Shown: positions 1 through 12,150 of the stretch, in pieces
Numbering within the stretch: position 1 is the stretch's first letter
How the letters are laid out: each line of letters starts with the position of its first letter
Assembly (NCBI GenBank): GCA_965153455.1
Contig: OZ234494.1
Location: 13,826,001-13,890,000 of the forward strand
Direction of reading: 5' to 3'
DNA length: 64,000 nt
Source of the DNA: Sphagnum compactum
Taxonomy: Eukaryota; Bryophyta; Sphagnopsida; Sphagnales
Notes under the pieces: generated by a model
Told to the model about the DNA's origin: nothing
Database searches by the model: none
The model's input: only the letters and a program-made list of their open reading frames with translations
Position numbers and translations under genes: made by a program

Positions 1-2390
1 CTTTTAGATTTTAAGATCTGGCCCCCTTGAACTCTTTAAAGTGTAGGGCAAGAAGGACCTTGATCCTGGCTGTTCTGGGAATGAAGGCCCAGTGGGAGGT
101 GGGATCCCAAGTGTGGGATCCGCATTCCCAAATCCACAACAACGTTCGAGGTCCAAAGCTTTGGTAGAGTAGTGAACCTGACCTCCATGTGAAGCTCTGG
201 TCAAGTTTAAACGGCTATGATTTTTGTCTGAGAATGAGAGGAGACACCGTATACTTACTTAAGGTTCCACACTTTTGAGGAAAAATGAGGAAACCTTATG
301 TGTAAGATGCCATCCAATGTTGCGGCAGAAATTTTACTGAGGGTAAGTGCCCCTTCACATACAATGAACAATCCAACCCATCCATTCTTTAGGCGGAGGA
401 GCGAGCACAAGTGGCCTCCCCCACCCCATCTGTGTCTTCTTCTGGAGCCACCCGCCACACTGCCATTAACTGAAAGTACAGCCACGCAAGAAAAATTCTC
501 CCTTGAAATGTGGGCTGGATGTCACTTTTGTTGATTTTGAAAATCAACTACCTATGTACAACTTTTCTCATAAAACCCAATCATTTTGTTAGTTAGGTGA
601 TCTTTGCACCGTGTAGGCTAATACATACTTCTTTAGATCAGATGGTTAACCCGGATCCAGGATTTTTTACTGCACCAACAATTTGTCTTCAGGCTGCATG
701 GAGATCTGACCACTGGAGGATATGTGGATGTGTCCCACACTTGGACCCTTTTCCAGGGCAGTGTGTCCATCCATTAGGGTTGAAATATTTTCTTCCCATT
801 TGCACATTTTGGGTCATATAACTTACAAATGGCTACTAACTAGATGCACACAGTGTTGATATCCTGGATTTCTGCTTATTTTATTGCTAATCAATCATCT
901 CCATTTCATGTACCCCATGCTTAAACAACTAGCTACCCCCAAATCCCTTCCCCCCCTCCCCCAAAAAGAAAATTTGTTTACAGGCCACCTAATTACATTT
1001 AGAAGTTGACCGTGCATTGGAAAAGTTCTGCCATTAGACCTCAGGCAACAATGAAAAAATGAAAAAAGTTTAGCTGAGGATGGAATCGGACTAGCTCTAT
1101 TTGCTACTTACACATAAAATGAGCTGCCATTCCAAACTTTTTAAAACAATATGATATAGGCTTAGTTTGCACCTGAATTTGACACAAAAATTCCATTAGT
1201 TGCAAGCAAGCATGGGTTGATGGGGTTTAAAGACCCAACTAAGTTGACAAAACAGCATAATGTTCTACTATTGAGAATTTCAGGCTTACAATCCACCTAA
1301 TTTTGATGAGTTCTAACTTTGATGGGGTTTAACAGGAACATGACAGATACTTTATACTGTGTCAACTTTGAAAGTGTATCATAGTTGACACAGTAACTAT
1401 CATGTATGTCCAAACTTTTGTCAAATGAACAGTGTGTCACACTGCAATTCTTATCCCAGTGATGAGGAGTGTTTCAATAACTAGCATGTGTTGTGTGCCT
1501 ATTGGTCTTTGTACAGGCCTGTACCCAGAGATCCTCCTCCTGTAAGGGCATGCCCTTACAGGAGGTTGTGCATCCAGTAAAATCAGCTCAGTCTCCAATG
1601 CACATAGGTAGTGACTAAGTTTGAGCATGCCTATTGCTTTTTACATGCATCAGGAATGAATTCTCTAGCAGCCTATCTGGTTTGCTTTCTGGGGTTGGAC
1701 TACAGTTTGACATTTTGAAAGTGCATTTCAGAAAGGTTTGGACATATCATCCACTTTTCATCATAAATTGTTTCCATTTTCATCCATTTTCTTCAAGGAT
1801 TTGAAGTTTCTGGTTAGTCAATGTTTTGGATATCTCTTTCCTGGCTTCTATTAAGGCCCCCATTTACACTGTTGTGAGCGATTGTGATCATGAAAATACG
1901 GAGGGCCTCAAAACAGATCCAAAGGCTGTCCCATTGAAATTCAAAAATCAATCATGTGTGGGCATTGGTTGTGAAGGGTAATGTAAAGTGAAAAAAGACT
2001 TTGTTGAGATACCTTAACATGGTAGTATATTAATTAGTCAGGAGGATCCCCAAGTTTTTTCTTTTTTTAATTTTTTTAATGTGATGGGCATCTTTGTTTG
2101 GCCCATCAAACAAGAATTTAAAAATCAAGCTTTGGATAGTCTCAAAATAGATATGTTGTAACCCCTCCTTTGGCCTAGATATATAGGTTTTCAAGAGTAG
2201 AACTTACCCCAAAGAATATGGGATAAAGTGAGGAACCTTTGGGTTGTAGAACATTAATTGGAACCAAATTTGGTTGTTGGGTACATGAATTGTTGGATTA
2301 GTTTGCAAATCACGGTTATGATTTGGATTCTAAACAATAATTTTTGTAAGGAATTCAATTTGCAAACTGATTGAGCAAACTGGTTTGGGA
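1..2390. other. Intergenic DNA, no gene seen
   Basis: No convincing coding region was found on either strand; open frames are short and have no recognisable family. The stretch is moderately AT-rich. It contains two close perfect palindromes: 1511-1524 (GTACAGGCCTGTAC) and a 30-bp one at 1536-1565 centred on GGGCATGCCC. It probably consists of old repeat-derived DNA. Confidence 0.6.
1536..1565. repeat. Perfect 30-bp palindrome
   Basis: The 15-base left arm (1536-1550) is exactly the reverse complement of the right arm (1551-1565), with no spacer. The arms begin CCTCCTGTAAG and the centre is GGGCATGCCC. Eleven bases to the left is a separate 14-bp perfect palindrome (1511-1524). No gene is nearby and the function is unknown. 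Confidence 0.9.
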
Positions 2391-2399
2391 TTACATTGT

Positions 2400-5150
2400 A
2401 TGTAGTATGTCTAGACTAATAATGAGAAGTCTATAGAAGCAATTGGAACAAGCAAGTGGACAACATGCACAAGGTGCAAAAACGATGTAAGTGGAGAACA
2501 ACAACAGAGAAGTTACAAGCATTCTTGGAAGTGTGCATTGAAATATTCATGTCATATCAAGATTTGAAACAAGACATGTCAGAGATTGAGGATTTTTTGT
2601 AGCAGGTGATCAACAGCATGAGATATATTAATGGGTGACAAATCGATGTAGCATTACTTACATAATGTTTTTGCAAGGGCAAAAAACAATATCGCGAGAA
2701 TGTGACAAGTAGGGGAAGAACCTATTGAAGTCATGTCTCATTAATTTGAGTCTCCATGGCAGTAGAATGTAATCAAGTGGTTGCACATTTAGTCGAGACA
2801 AAGACCAAGATCAACAAGAAGGGTACCTGTTGGTTTAAAGGTCTTAATAGAATAGGAAGAAAAAAGGAAGACCAAAGTTCTTTCTTGATTAGTTGGTAAT
2901 TCGAAATATTTTCAAGGATAACCACATGTTTATTGTTATTCAATGAATGAAGATCATGTGGAGTTGGTGGTAGAAATGCAAGAGGTGCATGTTTTTAACA
3001 CTTAAGCATATTCAACATATCCATCGACACCAATTGTGCAACAACCACTGGTTTGATTGAATCAAATGATTGTTCGACCAGTACAATTATAACAAGGAAA
3101 ATCAGGCCTAGTAGTGAGAGTGTTAGGGCACTTTTCATGCTGGTGTTAGTGATCTTAAATGTCTACATTGGACTTCAATAGCAATGCTTACAACCACGTT
3201 TCCGAAAAGGTTTCAACTAAGGTTTGTTTCAAAACTAGTTAGAACATTTGATTAGGAACAATGTATGTTCTACAAACAAGAGGGACAATTTTTACAAACA
3301 TGTCCATTCATACATGATGATTTGTGAAAGATAGTAGCGAACGACCTAATGGAACAATTTCCAAATCAAGTGGTCATGCATGACAAACCACCAATAACAA
3401 GAGTACTAGAGTTGGTATAGATTAACGAGGCAGGTGTTTGAACAATTTTCGATCTAAAAAGATTGTTTATCTAACCTTTATCGATTATCTGATTTTTTTC
3501 ACAAGAACTAGTGAATTTGAAACTAACACTTTCACAACTTGATGCATAAACTTGATCGTACTTGCTAAATCTTTGTACCGGTTAAGGAATATTCAAACTA
3601 ACAAAGTAAGAAGGTCAAGAGATAGATTAAGGCATGCAATCAGAATTTATAGGATACCAATAAAAGCAATTCCATTGTCAATAGAACAAATATTCAATCA
3701 AAAAGTGATGATGGTTGCTGAGGATGGACATAGGCAAACGTTCAATTTTGATCATAATGACGTTGTAATGATTCTTGAATCCAAGCAATGATTTTGGAAG
3801 TTCACATAAAAGTGTTTAATGTACCACATGGATACCTACCATGTAACCATGTATGATGTTTGGAGTGTGGTTTTTCTCACTATAACCACAAGCATACTTG
3901 GAGCAAGACTCGATTACACCCAAATGTTAAATTGATGCGGTTTCCTTGTCATGTCTATGGTTTGGTGAAACACAAAATGGTAGATTGTCCATAGTTTGCT
4001 TAGATGCAAAATATGCTGAAAGATGAAAAAATGTCAAACCAATAAAATTTTTGACAACACTAGAAAAGAAACCACCAACTGCTTTAATTAATATGGTTAC
4101 ATTAATGACTAAAAGTCAAAAGAATGAGGAACAAGTATTTAAAAAGAGGGAGCCCTTGAAAAAAAAAGGTTGTTACATATTGGACAAAAGAAGAAAAGAT
4201 GAAAAAAACATTCATGAAAATAATTCAACAACTATATGTAGTTAACCTAAAAGAGGAGAATTGGATATTTCCAAAGACTTGGAATTATACTTGGGCATGA
4301 TTACATAATATGGAGGTATAGGCTGAAATACTTGTTACATCAAAGCCTAACACCATAGGGACTGCATCAGTAAGAACCATTGAGGAAATATTTCAAAACA
4401 TCAACAAGTAGATGTTGGAAACCAAATATACTCTAGATTTGAGGCATCTGTTGAAAATAACTCTTAATTTGAAATAATACTTGTGGCAAAAGATGAAACT
4501 GGTTTAAGAACATAATGGTGTCAAAATCGGTTTTGGAGAAAACATGTAATATAGTTAATGGAACAACCATGGGAACAAGTCTTGTTGCATTAGGAATTGA
4601 CAATCATCTGGTGGTGATATGGGCACATGTGGGTAAAAACACCATCAAGGATGTTCTATTAGATGGTGGATCTAAAATAAACATTTTACATAGCAACTTT
4701 GGAATAAGTTAAGGTTACCAAAACCCAAGCTTGCACTTTATAACTTGAGGATAACTTATTAAACCACTATTAAAGTAGTAAGTTTAATTCAAACATGAAG
4801 ATTCTAGTGCATGGGATATCATATGTAGTAATTTTCACAATATTGCAAAATAGTGTAGTGGATGCCAATTACTCAATGTTGTTTGGTAGATTGTGGAATT
4901 TGTAGGATGTCAAAGTTTCACATGATTGGGGAAACAACTTGGTAACCATCCAAGGTAATGGTACAATCAAAATGATTGTTATGAACAAACACCTGAGGAG
5001 TGACACTAAATAACTAAAGGTGCTAGTGTGTTATGATTTCCAGCATGGAATCACACATGAAAAGGAAGATGTTATATTCACAACCAAACCTACATTGTTT
5101 TCCATTCATTAGAAAGAATTCTGTTCTTTATAACCAAGAAATCAATCATT
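2400..5150 (+). mobile_element. Degenerate Ty3-type retrotransposon, gag and protease part
   Basis: The plus-strand translation, interrupted by many stops and frameshifts, looks like a plant Ty3/gypsy gag-protease region. Gag-like pieces lie at about 3280-3420, with a zinc-knuckle-like piece at about 3860-4010 (a CLECG segment, then CHVYGLVKHKMVDCP). The retropepsin is clearest: at about 4645-4700 the reading KDVLLDGGSKINIL gives the active-site region, with DGG where D-T/S-G is usual, followed by remnants of the rest of the protease to about 5100. The order gag-protease fits the RT/RNase H fragment of the same style at 10545-12150, so this is probably the 5' part of one element split by a later insertion. 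It cannot be functional. Confidence 0.75.
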
Positions 5151-6427
5151 AGATGTCCTAAATGACTATATAATTGATTGTGGTCATAGGATATTATTTC
5201 AAATTCTACATGGAAAAGTTGTAGTCATGTATTAATGGTGCATTCAACTAATAGATGATGATGTGCTAACATGAAGGATGACATCATTTTTTCATTGCAA
5301 ATTTTCTTCCATATAACATCCATGATTGATAACAAAGTGATGTGCATATCCAAAACATCATTTGAAAATGTGATAAAGATAAAGTCATTTCAAATATCAT
5401 TTTTAAATAACTATAAAAATGACATGGACAAAATGATGTGTCATTACATAGATAATGTGGTCATAAAATTATTTTTAAATGATTCAAAAAATGATTATTA
5501 GTCATTTAATATGAGTGTAAATAGACATAAGGAACTATGACATGTAAAGAACTAATTTTGATTAATATTCTATTAGTAAGATAAGATTTGTTATTATGTT
5601 TCTTAAATATACTTTATATATGATCCTTTTTAAATGTCATATGTGAATAAATTAAATATTATACATTGAAATAAAACTTAATGGTAAAAATATGTTATAT
5701 TATAAATAAAATAAAAGTGTAAGATGTGGAAAATATATAATTTATTTGTACATTAAAATTTTATCATAAATTTAAATAAAAAATTTTATTCTATATGTGT
5801 AAAAAAAATTGATATGTGTATATTATTACACAATTATACTATATTATATGTGTAGAAATTAATTAAAATTACAATTTAGACATTTATTTTATTATTAATA
5901 TTTTTATTTTTTTAATAATTAATTAAAACATTTATATGAAATTTATACATTATACTTAATAATACTAATTGATATAATTGATTTGTGATCCATTTATAAA
6001 TATCTTATGTGCATAAATTATATGGATTCATATGTTTAAATTAAAATTTATTAATAAAATCATGATATACTGGAAGAAAAATTGTATAATATAAATTGGT
6101 AAATTGGATGAAGGTTTAAGATATGAAAGATATATTTTATTTATTTTTGCATTAGCCACAAAACTTTTTCCATCTACAAATCACATGTTTGAATTGATTT
6201 TTTCCAAGGAATGTTATTCAATAACAAAATTCCAAAAAAATTGAAATGAATTCACATTTATATATATATATATATATAATTGTGCAGATTATAAAAAAAA
6301 ACTTTATGAATAAATTTTGATTTTTTTCATTTGGACATTATCAATGAAATTTGAATTATCAAATTTGAAATTTTGTGTAATGTTTAAATGAAATATGGTT
6401 TAAATGGAATAAACACTTTAATATTTA
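5151..6427. other. Very AT-rich filler, no gene
   Basis: This stretch is extremely A+T-rich with stops in all frames and a short TA microsatellite at about 6261-6280. It begins where the protease remnant of the Ty3 element ends and is probably the left part of DNA inserted into that element. No other feature was seen. Confidence 0.55.
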
Positions 6428-6560
6428 CACAACAACGGGGTGGCTTGGTGGTAAAAAAACTGAACTCCATTTTTGGGGTCCAAATATCAAACTTCATAAA
6501 TGACATTCATTATGGTCAACATCGAAATATTGTCAAATATTCTTTATCTATTTAAACTAC
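6428..6560 (+). mobile_element. Possible tRNA-derived SINE head
   Basis: At 6441-6451 the bases TGGCTTGGTGG match a Pol III A-box. About 30 bases further (about 6475-6487) GGGTCCAAATATC resembles a weak B-box. A GGGGTGGCTTGGTGGTAA start is typical of plant tRNA-derived SINEs. No acceptor-stem pairing of a real tRNA was found, and the 3' end and target duplication were not identified. Confidence 0.35.
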
Positions 6561-7173
6561 ATAGGTTAAGTGTTTATCAAAATGAACTTAAATAGGTAGA
6601 TTATGTGGTCTGTTTAAACATTTAAATTAAGTTTTAAACCTATTTTAGGTGGTGACACGTGTCAACAATTGATAGATTGAAAAATAATGAAATTAAAAAT
6701 AATTGAAGTAAAAATATAGCTTATTATTTATATTGTATATAATAATTTTATAATAATAAATAATTTAATTTAAAATTTTAATGTTCCCCAAATTTTTGGG
6801 TCCAATTTATAATAATAATAATTAAACAACGATTAAACTATTAGTAATGACTTCACATGTGTCTTTTATGACCCAAATACTATTCATATATTTTGTCATA
6901 TATTTGGAAAAAAATTCTAGTGATTGGTATTATTGCATTATTATAAAAGGCTAAAATATGACCTTAATCATGGATGGAACCAAATGTTATACCACCAACA
7001 CACTATGAGAAAATATAAAGTTTTACAACTTGGCTTGCAATTGGGTTTTCTAGTTGCAATGGACACTTATAATTCATGGTATTTATACAACCTTGAATGT
7101 TATCAGACAAGTTGCAACAATTGCAACAGTTACAACGAACAGTCACCTTCATGCTCCCATGAGTGCAATAGAA
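6561..7173. other. AT-rich intergenic DNA, no gene
   Basis: No coding signal was seen. Short frames at about 6920-7190 on both strands are low in complexity and not protein-like. The stretch lies between the possible SINE and the LTR that starts near 7174. Confidence 0.5.
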
Positions 7174-7989
7174 TGTGAAGGAATGAACCCCCACACTCGT
7201 AAGTGAGTTCCCACTTTGGGAGTTGGAATCTTGATAGACTCTCGAATCTTCAAAGAGTGATTGCAGAGGTCAAAACCCATTGATTTGAAAAATTCTTTAT
7301 ATCATTGGAAAGCTCTTGGAACGTAGATGTCTAAAATGGGCTTTCATGACCCATTTGGATGCTTAAAACATAAGTTATGGCCAAAAGAAGGGTCGAGCGT
7401 CAAATTGGCAATTTGACTCCTGACCGCTAAAAGTCAAGAATCACCCAGATTTCCTTGCATACAAGTGGCCTACCACATACCATTGGAAAGCTGTTGACAA
7501 GCGCTACAACTTTGCTTTAAACCTCACCTCAATCGGAAGGCTGCACACAAAGTTATGGGCCTCCAAAGTTGTGGGAGTCCCAATTTCGGAAGTTTCGGGA
7601 CTCCCATTTGAGAGAAGTGGGAGTCTCGGGACAAAATGCCATTTGGGTGTTGGCCCTGTGGCCAAGCACAAAGTATACTATAAGGGGGAAGGTGGTGGCT
7701 TTCCCCAAGTCCGGGCCATGGTGAGTCTTGTGAATCCGTGTTTGTCCGTGGCTCGTCCATGCACCAAAAGCGTTCAAACTATGCACTAACGAACTTGTTG
7801 TTTGGTTTTGTGCAGGTCCGCGTGAGTAATTGATGTTTGGCACTCTTCCTAGTTCCATCCCAGAGTTCCAGCACGCCCCTCTACCCCCAAAGTGTTGCGA
7901 ACCAGGGAGCGTGCTCTAACTCCTTACTCTTTCGTTGTTTTCACCTTTGACTCACATTTTAGTTTATCAAGGAGCTTGGGAGCGCGTCA
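7174..7989 (+). mobile_element. LTR of an unnamed retrotransposon family (copy 1)
   Basis: This block is less AT-rich than its surroundings and is homologous over its length to the reverse complement of 38086-38904. Shared landmarks in order are a CCCCACAC start, CATTGGAAAG followed by AACGTAGAT, GTTTGACTCC-like inverted motifs, GGGGGAAGGTGGTGGCTT, GTCCGGGCC, GTGAGTCTTGTG, CCTCTACCCCC, and a terminal GGGAGCGCGTCA. The ends fit TG...CA, with the 3' end at 7989; the exact 5' end (7174 or 7176) is less sure. No target duplication was found, so it may be one end of a truncated element. Short frames inside it are not genes. Confidence 0.65.
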
Positions 7990-9054
7990 TATACGGTGCA
8001 ACTCACATGCAACTATATGCAACTTCTTCACAACTAATTTACACGTTAGATTCCCACACACATTCCCACGTGGCATTTCATTCATTTGTTGACAAATGAC
8101 ATATGTTAATATTTTTTGCAACTATTTTACAATTATTTTACAACTAGTTAGATGAATATATTCCTTTATTATTTCATTCATCCATTTGAGCAATGAATTT
8201 TGTTTCTATCCTTTGCAACTAAGTTACAACTAAAAATAAAATGAACATAAAAGATTTAAAGACTAATTTACAACTATGTGTTTAAATTTGGGTTTCAAAG
8301 CAATTGTACGGTAGTTGATTTTAGTAGTACTAGACAATTGAATTACAACTTATAATGCAATTATCCAAACTTCATACAACCATTATCATGTTGTCCTAAT
8401 TATAATAGATAATGTTGAATTGCATTGGATATCATCATTTATAAATATGAAATGGATTTGAAACTTTAAATACATTTACATTCCATGTTGAAGAATACAA
8501 AACAATTTTTTTTTTAAATGTTTCTATCAAAAGATAATTTAACTATGAATCTAAACAAAATGCCCAAGCTATATATAACAAACATTTTTCTCTATCCAAA
8601 CAAAAGGTCAAATCATAAAAATGGTGACCCACAATATTCAAATATTGTTATTCAAAACACTATGTTTCATAAATGATTTTTTATTTTTTTTGTTGAAATG
8701 GAGCTTGAGCCATGCAATTTCTTCAATGCACCTTGTCTGCTTGAAATCTGCATGTTATGACATTTAATTCCACATGTGAAATGAAATTAGTAGCATATCA
8801 TAACATTGTAGTGTCAAAAATATGTAAATAATCCTTTCAATTTGAATAAAACTAATTGACAACTATACCGTCACTAACATGTAACTGATTTGTCACTAAA
8901 ATGCAACGTACAAAACATTGATACAAACTAAATTATAATTTGTACACTTGTAAATGTAATCAAATATTGTGCTTACAATCAAGTAAATTGAATTATAATT
9001 TTAAGTATATTTGAAAAAATCTTACCTTGTATACATAATTATGATGTACATCCC
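7990..9054. other. AT-rich DNA with many CAACTA-type motifs
   Basis: No gene was seen. The stretch has an unusual density of the short motif (G/A)CAACTA and its complement, for example around 8000-8290 and 8850-8910. The same motif recurs at 9930-10240. It is probably the interior or flank of the element carrying the 7174-7989 LTR. Confidence 0.45.
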
Positions 9055-9640
9055 AAACCAAAAACCTTCAACATTTAAGAGTACGAGCAAGAACCTTCAA
9101 CATCCAAGAACAAAAGTAAAAACTTTCAAATTCAAAAGTAAGAGTAAGAACTTTCAACATCTAAAACCAAAAGTAAGAACTTTGAACATCCAAGAGTAAA
9201 AGTAATAACCTTTTAACATCAAAAAATAAAAGTAAGAACCTTCAACATCCAAAAGTATGAGCAAAAACCTTGAACATTCAAAAGAAACAACAAAAACCTT
9301 CAACCTCTTCAAAAGCAAAGACAAGAACCTCCAACCTCCAAAAGCAAAAACAAAAGCCTTCAACCTCTCTAAGAGCAAAAACAATAACCTTCAACCTCCA
9401 AAAGCAAAAACAAAAGCCTTCAACCTCTTTAAGAACAGAACAAAAACATTTAACCTTTAAGAAAAAAACAAAAGTTTTCAACCTCTTTGAAAACAAAAAC
9501 AAAAACCTTCAACCTCTCTAAGAGTAATAACAAAAACCTTCAACCTTCAAGAGAAAAAAACAAAAGCCTTCAACCTTTTGAAAAACAATAATAAGAACCT
9601 TCAACTTCCAAAATAAAAAACAAAAGCTTTCGATGTCCAA
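9055..9640 (+). repeat. Minisatellite, about 30-bp unit, about 19 copies
   Basis: A degenerate tandem array has a unit of about 29-31 bases reading CCTTCAACCTC-CAAAAGC-AAAAACAAAAG. The copies are least diverged at about 9290-9520. Unit length varies by one or two bases, so no single frame is kept. The low-complexity Lys/Pro/Thr-rich frames on the plus strand and Phe/Leu-rich frames on the minus strand are by-products, not genes. Confidence 0.85.
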
Positions 9641-10544
9641 GTTATTTAAATAAATAATATAACTTATAATAACCTTTTAGTTTTAGTTCTAAATTAAACA
9701 AACAAAAATAATTTTAGTTATAACACATGATATGAAAATTGCATTACCAAAAGATTAAGAAATACACAAAATGTTTGAATAGAAAGATTTTTTTTAAATT
9801 TCATTTTGAATTTTTTGATAATGAGCAAAATCGTATGAAGGTCGTTGATGCATTAGGGTAGATCTATTGATATATTGCCATGTGTCACTTACTTAAGTGT
9901 TTCCTATTCAAATTTCAAAATTTATGTTGAAAAACAGTTGCATATTAGTTGCAAACAAGTTGAAATGTTATATATATATAAGGTGGTGGAAATGTGTTCA
10001 CACGGCATGATCATATGTGTTACTCAAGGCCATACATTTGTTGCATAGTAGTCATTTATTAGTAATTAAATTTATTGTAGTTGTGATGTAAATGTTACAT
10101 GTGACTAAAATGCAACTTGTCAACAAAATCAAACATGGTTGACTAAAACTGTATATATAGTGCATACATTGTATTGTATAAATTTACATCTTGCAACTAA
10201 TTTGTAACTACAATACAACTCCTTGATTTTTTTACGTGACATTTTATTTATTAATTTGTCATATTTCCATGGGACAGTTATAATGCAATTGTATATTTAT
10301 TGTTTTGGAGCTCTAGTTGTAAGGTAGTCTAATTGCCATGAACACAATTTCTCATAATGAACAGTTGGCACAAACCCAAACATGAATGCAATAAGTACTT
10401 TAAAATTGGGTTTAGGGTTTAGGGTATAAGAACTCAACTCATAGTAAGCCTAGAGGATATGGTGTAACCAAAGACCCATTATCACCACACGATTGGTGAT
10501 ATACATGCAGATGAAACACCTATTCAAAAGTGGGTGTAATAGAT
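9641..10544. other. AT-rich DNA between minisatellite and RT remnant
   Basis: No gene was seen. The stretch contains a short TA run near 9970-9980 and further CAACTA-type motifs. Near 10490-10545 the reading returns to retroelement polyprotein, so the right end of the presumed insertion into the Ty3 element lies here. Confidence 0.45.
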
Positions 10545-12150
10545 GTAGGTGGCACGATGGATGCTAACAAAAGAAGAACAATTCATCAAATTGAATATGG
10601 GTACCATGGAACAACCACAATGCATGAAGATTAATGCACAATTAACAATGACACAAACATGTTCTTTGAAGAATTTTCTACATGAGTTCAAAGACTTATT
10701 TGCATGGACCTATAAGGACCTAAAGGGGATCCCTCTTGAGTTAACACAACATAAGATTGAACTAAACATTATAATTCCATCGGTTCATCAAACCAAGTAC
10801 TGCATGGACCCAAACTATGTCTTTGTAATCAAATAGGACAATAACAATATGTTTGTCGCATGTTTCATACAACCGGTAGAAAAGGCAACATGGCTCCCTC
10901 TAATTGTAGTAGTGCTAAAGAAAAATGGGAAGTTACGGATCTATGTAGATTTTCATAAGTTGAATGCTACAATGAAAAAAAACCCGTACCCATTACCATT
11001 TCTGATGAAGTACTCAAAACAATGGTTGGAGATGAAGTGTATTTGTTCCTTGATGATTATTATGGGTATTATGATATCATTAAATGTCCATTACATAAGA
11101 AGATAAATACAAGATGACTTTCATAACAAACTAAGGAATGTTCATGTGGCCAGTCATGCCTTTCGGACTAAATAACAAACCTCCTACATATCAGTGACCA
11201 ATAAGTTGGGCACTTAAAAAGTACCTAGATTAATTCATGAAGATTTTTTAAACAACTTCAATGTTTACAATGATATGGACACACACATGTCCAAGCTAAG
11301 GCTATGCTTCTTCAAATGCAGGGGGTATGGTATTAGTTTGAATTTTGAAAAATGTGTTTTCATGTTATTTTTTTAAATGATATTGGGATCCAAAGTTTCT
11401 AAAGAAACGAAGCAACCGGATCCCAACGAAATATAGGTGTTAGTGAACATGTCAATTTTTACCAACCCACAACAAATACATGTGCTCAACGACATGGCAC
11501 AATTTTATTGATGTTTTAGTAAGGATTTTACATTCATAATGGCATTTGTAACTAGGCTAATGTGAAAGATAAAATTGTTTGTGTGGACAACCAAATGTGA
11601 ACATGCATGGAAGCTCATTAAGAAATAATACATTGAGGCTCTAATACTAATTTCACCTAATTAGCAATTGGAGTTCCATGTTCATACGGATGTTTCTTTG
11701 TTGGTAGTAGGAATTATGTTGGCTTAGAACCAAACAAGGAAACTTGACCAACTAGTAGTCTATGTTTTTAGGTTGTTGAAAAGGTAGAACAAAAATATAC
11801 CATGACAAAATGAAAGGTTTTAACAATGGTATTTGCATTACATAAGTTGAGGCGTTATTTGTTGGGAAACAAGTTTGTATTTTATGTTGATCACATGGCA
11901 TTAATGTATAGGTCTAGTTAATAAGCCATGAATATCTAGGAAAATTGATAAGTGGCTTCTATTGTCTTTAAAGTAGATTTTTAAGTTATGTACAAACATG
12001 ACAAAAAAGATGTGGTGGTAAATGCATTGTTTAGATTGCAATATATTCAAGAACCTGTAGGTGTTCTGAATTAGAATGTACATGCATCAATGTTTATGGT
12101 ACAATCTATATGGTTACAAAAGATAACAAATTACCTAAAGACATGTCAAT
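10545..12150 (+). pseudogene. Degenerate Ty3-type reverse transcriptase / RNase H
   Basis: The plus-strand reading, broken by stops and frameshifts, follows a Ty3/gypsy pol. EFKDLFAWTYKDLKGIP is near 10685-10730. The RT start, with GKLRIYVDFHKLNA, is at about 10929-10970. A VMPFGLNN segment is near 11155, and the RNase H piece FHVHTDVSLLVVGIMLA is at about 11670-11725. A decayed copy of the stretch ending LLGNKFVFYVDHMAL, typical of plant gypsy pol, ends near 11910. The catalytic YxDD segment of RT is not readable. No integrase was recognised downstream. This is the 3' continuation of the gag-protease at 2400-5150 and is non-functional. Confidence 0.85.

Noticed and set aside
6441-6515. A functional tRNA gene
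   Set aside because: A-box-like and weak B-box-like sequences are present, but no acceptor stem or anticodon arm pairing can be drawn; a SINE head fits better.
7524-7858. Minus-strand frames of 78 and 101 codons, and a plus-strand frame
   Set aside because: They lie inside the LTR; the other LTR copy does not keep them open in the same way and no protein family is recognisable.
9154-9521. Overlapping 67-83-codon frames on both strands
   Set aside because: They are by-products of the 30-bp minisatellite; the repeated protein is low in complexity and frame is not kept across units.
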